Shown: positions 8,198-9,132 of the stretch, piece after piece
Position numbering within the stretch: position 1 is the first letter of the stretch
Layout: the number at the start of each line of letters is the position of its first letter
Assembly (NCBI GenBank): GCA_012841005.1
Contig: DUVO01000021.1
Span: 1-9,132 of the forward strand
Reading direction: 5' to 3'
Origin: Bacillota bacterium
GTDB taxonomy: Bacteria > Bacillota > DTU030
Length of the DNA stretch: 9,132 nt
The notes under the pieces: model-generated
Databases searched by the model: none
Told to the model about the DNA's origin: nothing
Seen by the model: only the letters and a program-made list of their open reading frames with translations
Program-made: the position numbers and the translations under genes

Positions 8198-8214
8198 TTT
8201 GACCTTCCTTGACC
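8198..8214 (-). promoter_or_regulatory. CtsR operator of the ctsR operon
   Basis: Minus-strand GGTCAAG-GAA-GGTCAAA is a near-perfect match to the CtsR box (RGTCAAA-NAN-RGTCAAA). It lies directly downstream of the predicted -10 box, overlapping or just after the transcription start, where binding blocks RNA polymerase. Confidence 0.92.
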
Positions 8215-8223
8215 TTCATCTAT

Positions 8224-8252
8224 AATATATCCCCCCCTAACAGCAAAAGCAA
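8224..8252 (-). promoter_or_regulatory. SigA-type promoter of ctsR-mcsA-mcsB-clpC-radA
   Basis: Minus strand: -35 TTGCTT (8247-8252), 17-base spacer, -10 TATATT (8224-8229); an overlapping TATTAT with a 19-base spacer is an alternative -10. The spacer holds a run of seven G. The predicted start at about 8217 falls right against the CtsR operator. Confidence 0.75.
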
Positions 8253-8320
8253 CCCCCGGTTACTTATATTTCCCCAAATTTCCAGGCATTTATCGCCCCG
8301 CAAAACCCTTTTTCTCTTAA

Positions 8321-8337
8321 TTTCACCTTCCCTGACC
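8321..8337 (-). promoter_or_regulatory. Second, degenerate CtsR box upstream of the ctsR promoter
   Basis: Minus-strand GGTCAGG-GAA-GGTGAAA has the same two-heptamer layout as the main operator and agrees with it at 15 of the 17 core positions. It lies 123 bases (start to start) upstream, after the terminator of the preceding gene. No good promoter is seen at it. It may be an auxiliary site or a decayed duplicate. Between the two boxes (8253-8320) I see nothing else. Confidence 0.55.
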
Positions 8338-8362
8338 TTTGTCTGGTTTTTTCCATCGCAAT

Positions 8363-8390
8363 AAGAAAAACCCTGACAAGTCAGGGTTAA
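8363..8390 (-). terminator. Rho-independent terminator after the small Cys-rich gene
   Basis: A nine-pair perfect stem, AACCCTGAC/GTCAGGGTT (8369-8377 with 8380-8388), is followed on the minus strand by TTTTTCTT. It insulates the ctsR operon from the upstream transcript. Confidence 0.88.
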
Positions 8391-8444
8391 ATGCGAGTTT
8401 ACCTGCAGAATGGAGATGCCCGCGCCCGGCGCTAGCCCTTCTAT

Positions 8445-8648
8445 TTATTTCGGCGTAGCCACAGGAACCCGTCCCAGATTCACCCCCAGTGGTTTCAGGT
8501 AGTAGCCCACCATACACGGTGCCAAATCTGCTTTTCCCTCTGCCTTGATCCGCTGCCATGACCCGTGAAATTGCCTGCTGCAAGCCTTGTTACAGAGCTC
8601 ACAATTCAGGGTGGGACAGCCCCCCGTTTCGACCACTGCCAATTTCAA
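8445..8648 (-). CDS. Small cysteine-rich protein, ferredoxin-like motif, function unknown
   Basis: A 67-residue protein that I do not recognise. It is probably real: the TTG start has a strong SD (AAGGGGAGGTG, about six bases away) and a clear terminator lies downstream. Five cysteines occur: C11, C16, C19, C23 and C45, spaced C-x4-C-x2-C-x3-C. The part CELCNKACS resembles half of a [4Fe-4S] ferredoxin site, as in dicluster ferredoxins of molybdoenzymes, and the following R33-I-K also fits such proteins. The first gap is two residues too long and a second cluster is missing, so it may be a diverged mini-ferredoxin, a zinc knuckle or a remnant. The C-terminus (46-67) has no cysteine and no membrane segment. 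It lies in one orientation with guaB and ctsR. Confidence 0.65.
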   Translation of the reverse strand: MKLAVVETGGCPTLNCELCNKACSRQFHGSWQRIKAEGKADLAPCMVGYYLKPLGVNLGRVPVATPK

Positions 8649-8795
8649 TCACAACACCTCCCCTTGTTCTTTGGCCCTTTCCAAAATAAAAAGCCAATCG
8701 CAGTTCCATTCCCCTTTTAGGCCACACCTAAACAGGTGCAATGGAACTCGATTGACGTTGTGGACAAAACCCAGACTGCAAAAACCAATTTTCAT
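8649..8795 (-). CDS. Possible 48-residue upstream ORF abutting the Cys-rich gene
   Basis: An ATG at 8793-8795 opens 48 codons ending with TGA placed directly before the TTG of the next gene (TGATTG), and the next gene's SD lies within its last codons. Such abutment would suit translational coupling or a leader peptide. Three cysteines (6, 24, 32) are present and no family is recognised. Against it: the only SD-like run (GGGGGG) touches the ATG, and the ORF spans several inverted repeats, so the stretch may instead be untranslated leader. A 23-codon TTG ORF in another frame has a better-placed SD. Confidence 0.3.
   Translation of the reverse strand: MKIGFCSLGFVHNVNRVPLHLFRCGLKGEWNCDWLFILERAKEQGEVL
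8671..8697 (-). other. Predicted leader hairpin before the Cys-rich gene
   Basis: On the minus strand TTGGC and GCCAA bracket a U-rich/purine-rich interior that extends the stem to about ten pairs (two G-U) with a seven-base loop. It ends about 12 bases before the SD of the 67-residue gene. It could be incidental. Confidence 0.35.
8702..8748. repeat. Nested inverted repeats with alternative inner hairpins
   Basis: A perfect nine-base inverted repeat (AGTTCCATT at 8702-8710, AATGGAACT at 8740-8748) encloses two smaller perfect hairpins that share bases and cannot form together: TTTAGG/CCTAAA (8716-8721 with 8727-8732) and CACCT/AGGTG (8725-8729 with 8734-8738). It lies 55 to 100 bases upstream of the Cys-rich gene. 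It may be a structured leader RNA or a DNA dyad. Confidence 0.6.
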
Positions 8796-8876
8796 CCCCC
8801 CAAGCCATTTTTAACTGATACTCGGGGCAGCCCTGGCATTTACTGATCTCGACTTAGTAATTTGTCCCTGTATGGT

Positions 8877-8905
8877 ATTATATTCGCCAGGATAGGTTAA
8901 TTTCC
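8877..8905 (-). promoter_or_regulatory. Possible promoter for the small Cys-rich gene
   Basis: A perfect -10 box TATAAT lies at 8877-8882 on the minus strand, but 17 bases upstream (8900-8905) only GGAAAT is found, a poor -35. Read-through from guaB is an alternative because no convincing terminator follows guaB. In 8796-8945 the only other structure I see is a pair of imperfect direct repeats. Confidence 0.3.
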
Positions 8906-8945
8906 TGCTTCCAACCAAATAGTTAGCTTACCATTATCTGGTTTT

Positions 8946-9132
8946 TCATCTATCTACACTGTAATTGGGCGCCTCCTTGGTGATATGCACGTCATGGGGA
9001 TGATTCTCCCGCAGGGCGGCATTGGTCACCCGGATAAACCTGGTTTTTTCCCTGAGTTCCCTGAGGTTTCGGGTTCCGCAGTATCCCATACCGCCCCGGA
9101 GACCACCAATAAGCTGGTAAACGGTCTCCGCC
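8946..9132 (-). CDS. guaB: IMP dehydrogenase, C-terminal end (gene cut by window)
   Basis: The last 61 codons of guaB are present, with the 5' part beyond the right edge. The visible sequence has the family's closing motifs: GGLRGGMGYCGTRNL, then ENHPHDV (normally ESHPHDV) and ITKEAPNYS near the end, including the C-terminal residues that help bind the activating potassium ion at the subunit interface. The enzyme oxidises IMP to XMP with NAD+, the first committed step to GMP. Stop is TGA at 8946-8948. The catalytic cysteine and flap are outside the window, so activity cannot be judged. No canonical terminator is seen after the stop. Confidence 0.96.
   Translation of the reverse strand, partial: AETVYQLIGGLRGGMGYCGTRNLRELREKTRFIRVTNAALRENHPHDVHITKEAPNYSVDR

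Noticed and set aside
8182..8340. CIRCE (HrcA) or SigB-type elements before ctsR
   Set aside because: No TTAGCACTC/GAGTGCTAA dyad and no GTTT/GGGTAT pair at proper spacing; only CtsR-type boxes are present.
8323..8583. Minus-strand ORF of 86 codons overlapping the small Cys-rich gene
   Set aside because: It runs through the nine-pair terminator and overlaps the better-supported 67-residue gene in another frame; no SD was noted for it and the protein is low-complexity and unrecognised.
8911..8944. Hairpin just after guaB (ACCAGATA/TATTTGGT) as a terminator
   Set aside because: Eight-pair AT-rich stem with a large loop and no T-run after it on the minus strand.
1..9132. CRISPR arrays, insertion sequences, tRNA or rRNA genes, prophage genes
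   Set aside because: No regularly spaced repeats, transposase motifs, tRNA-like cloverleaf or rRNA sequence were seen; the window is almost fully filled by chromosomal core genes.

Overview
This window looks like core-genome DNA from a low-GC-lineage Gram-positive of the Clostridia type, probably a thermophilic or anaerobic Moorella/Desulfotomaculum-like lineage. The lineage is inferred from the complete Firmicutes heat-shock operon ctsR-mcsA-mcsB-clpC-radA, strong G-rich Shine-Dalgarno sequences, frequent TTG/GTG starts and the protein sequences. Every convincing gene lies on the minus strand, so transcription runs from high to low coordinates.

Right end (8946-9132): the C-terminus of guaB (IMP dehydrogenase), running off the window. 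Between guaB and ctsR (8182-8945) lies the least ordinary part. It holds a small cysteine-rich protein gene (8445-8648, TTG start, strong SD), an adjoining weak 48-codon ORF, several inverted repeats that could form alternative RNA hairpins in the leader, and a clear Rho-independent terminator (8363-8390).

Centre (2158-8337): the CtsR regulon operon. A SigA-type promoter (-35 TTGCTT, 17 bp, -10 TATATT) is followed at once by a canonical CtsR operator, and a second, degenerate copy of that operator lies 123 bp upstream. The genes are ctsR (repressor with its glycine-rich thermosensing wing), mcsA (zinc/UVR activator), mcsB (protein arginine kinase), clpC (AAA+ unfoldase of the ClpCP protease) and radA (recombination helicase). 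A strong terminator follows radA. CtsR represses the operon, McsA/McsB control CtsR and mark proteins with phosphoarginine, and ClpC with ClpP degrades the marked proteins.

Left part (132-2046): a separate three-gene unit with its own promoter. It encodes a BlaI/MecI-type repressor, a BlaR1-like M56 membrane metallopeptidase without a penicillin-sensor domain, and an RseC/MucC-family membrane protein with a CxxCxxC motif. A dyad in the promoter spacer suggests autoregulation. No beta-lactamase is present, so the signal sensed is unknown. The first 131 bases hold little: a weak terminator-like element and perhaps the first few codons of another minus-strand gene.
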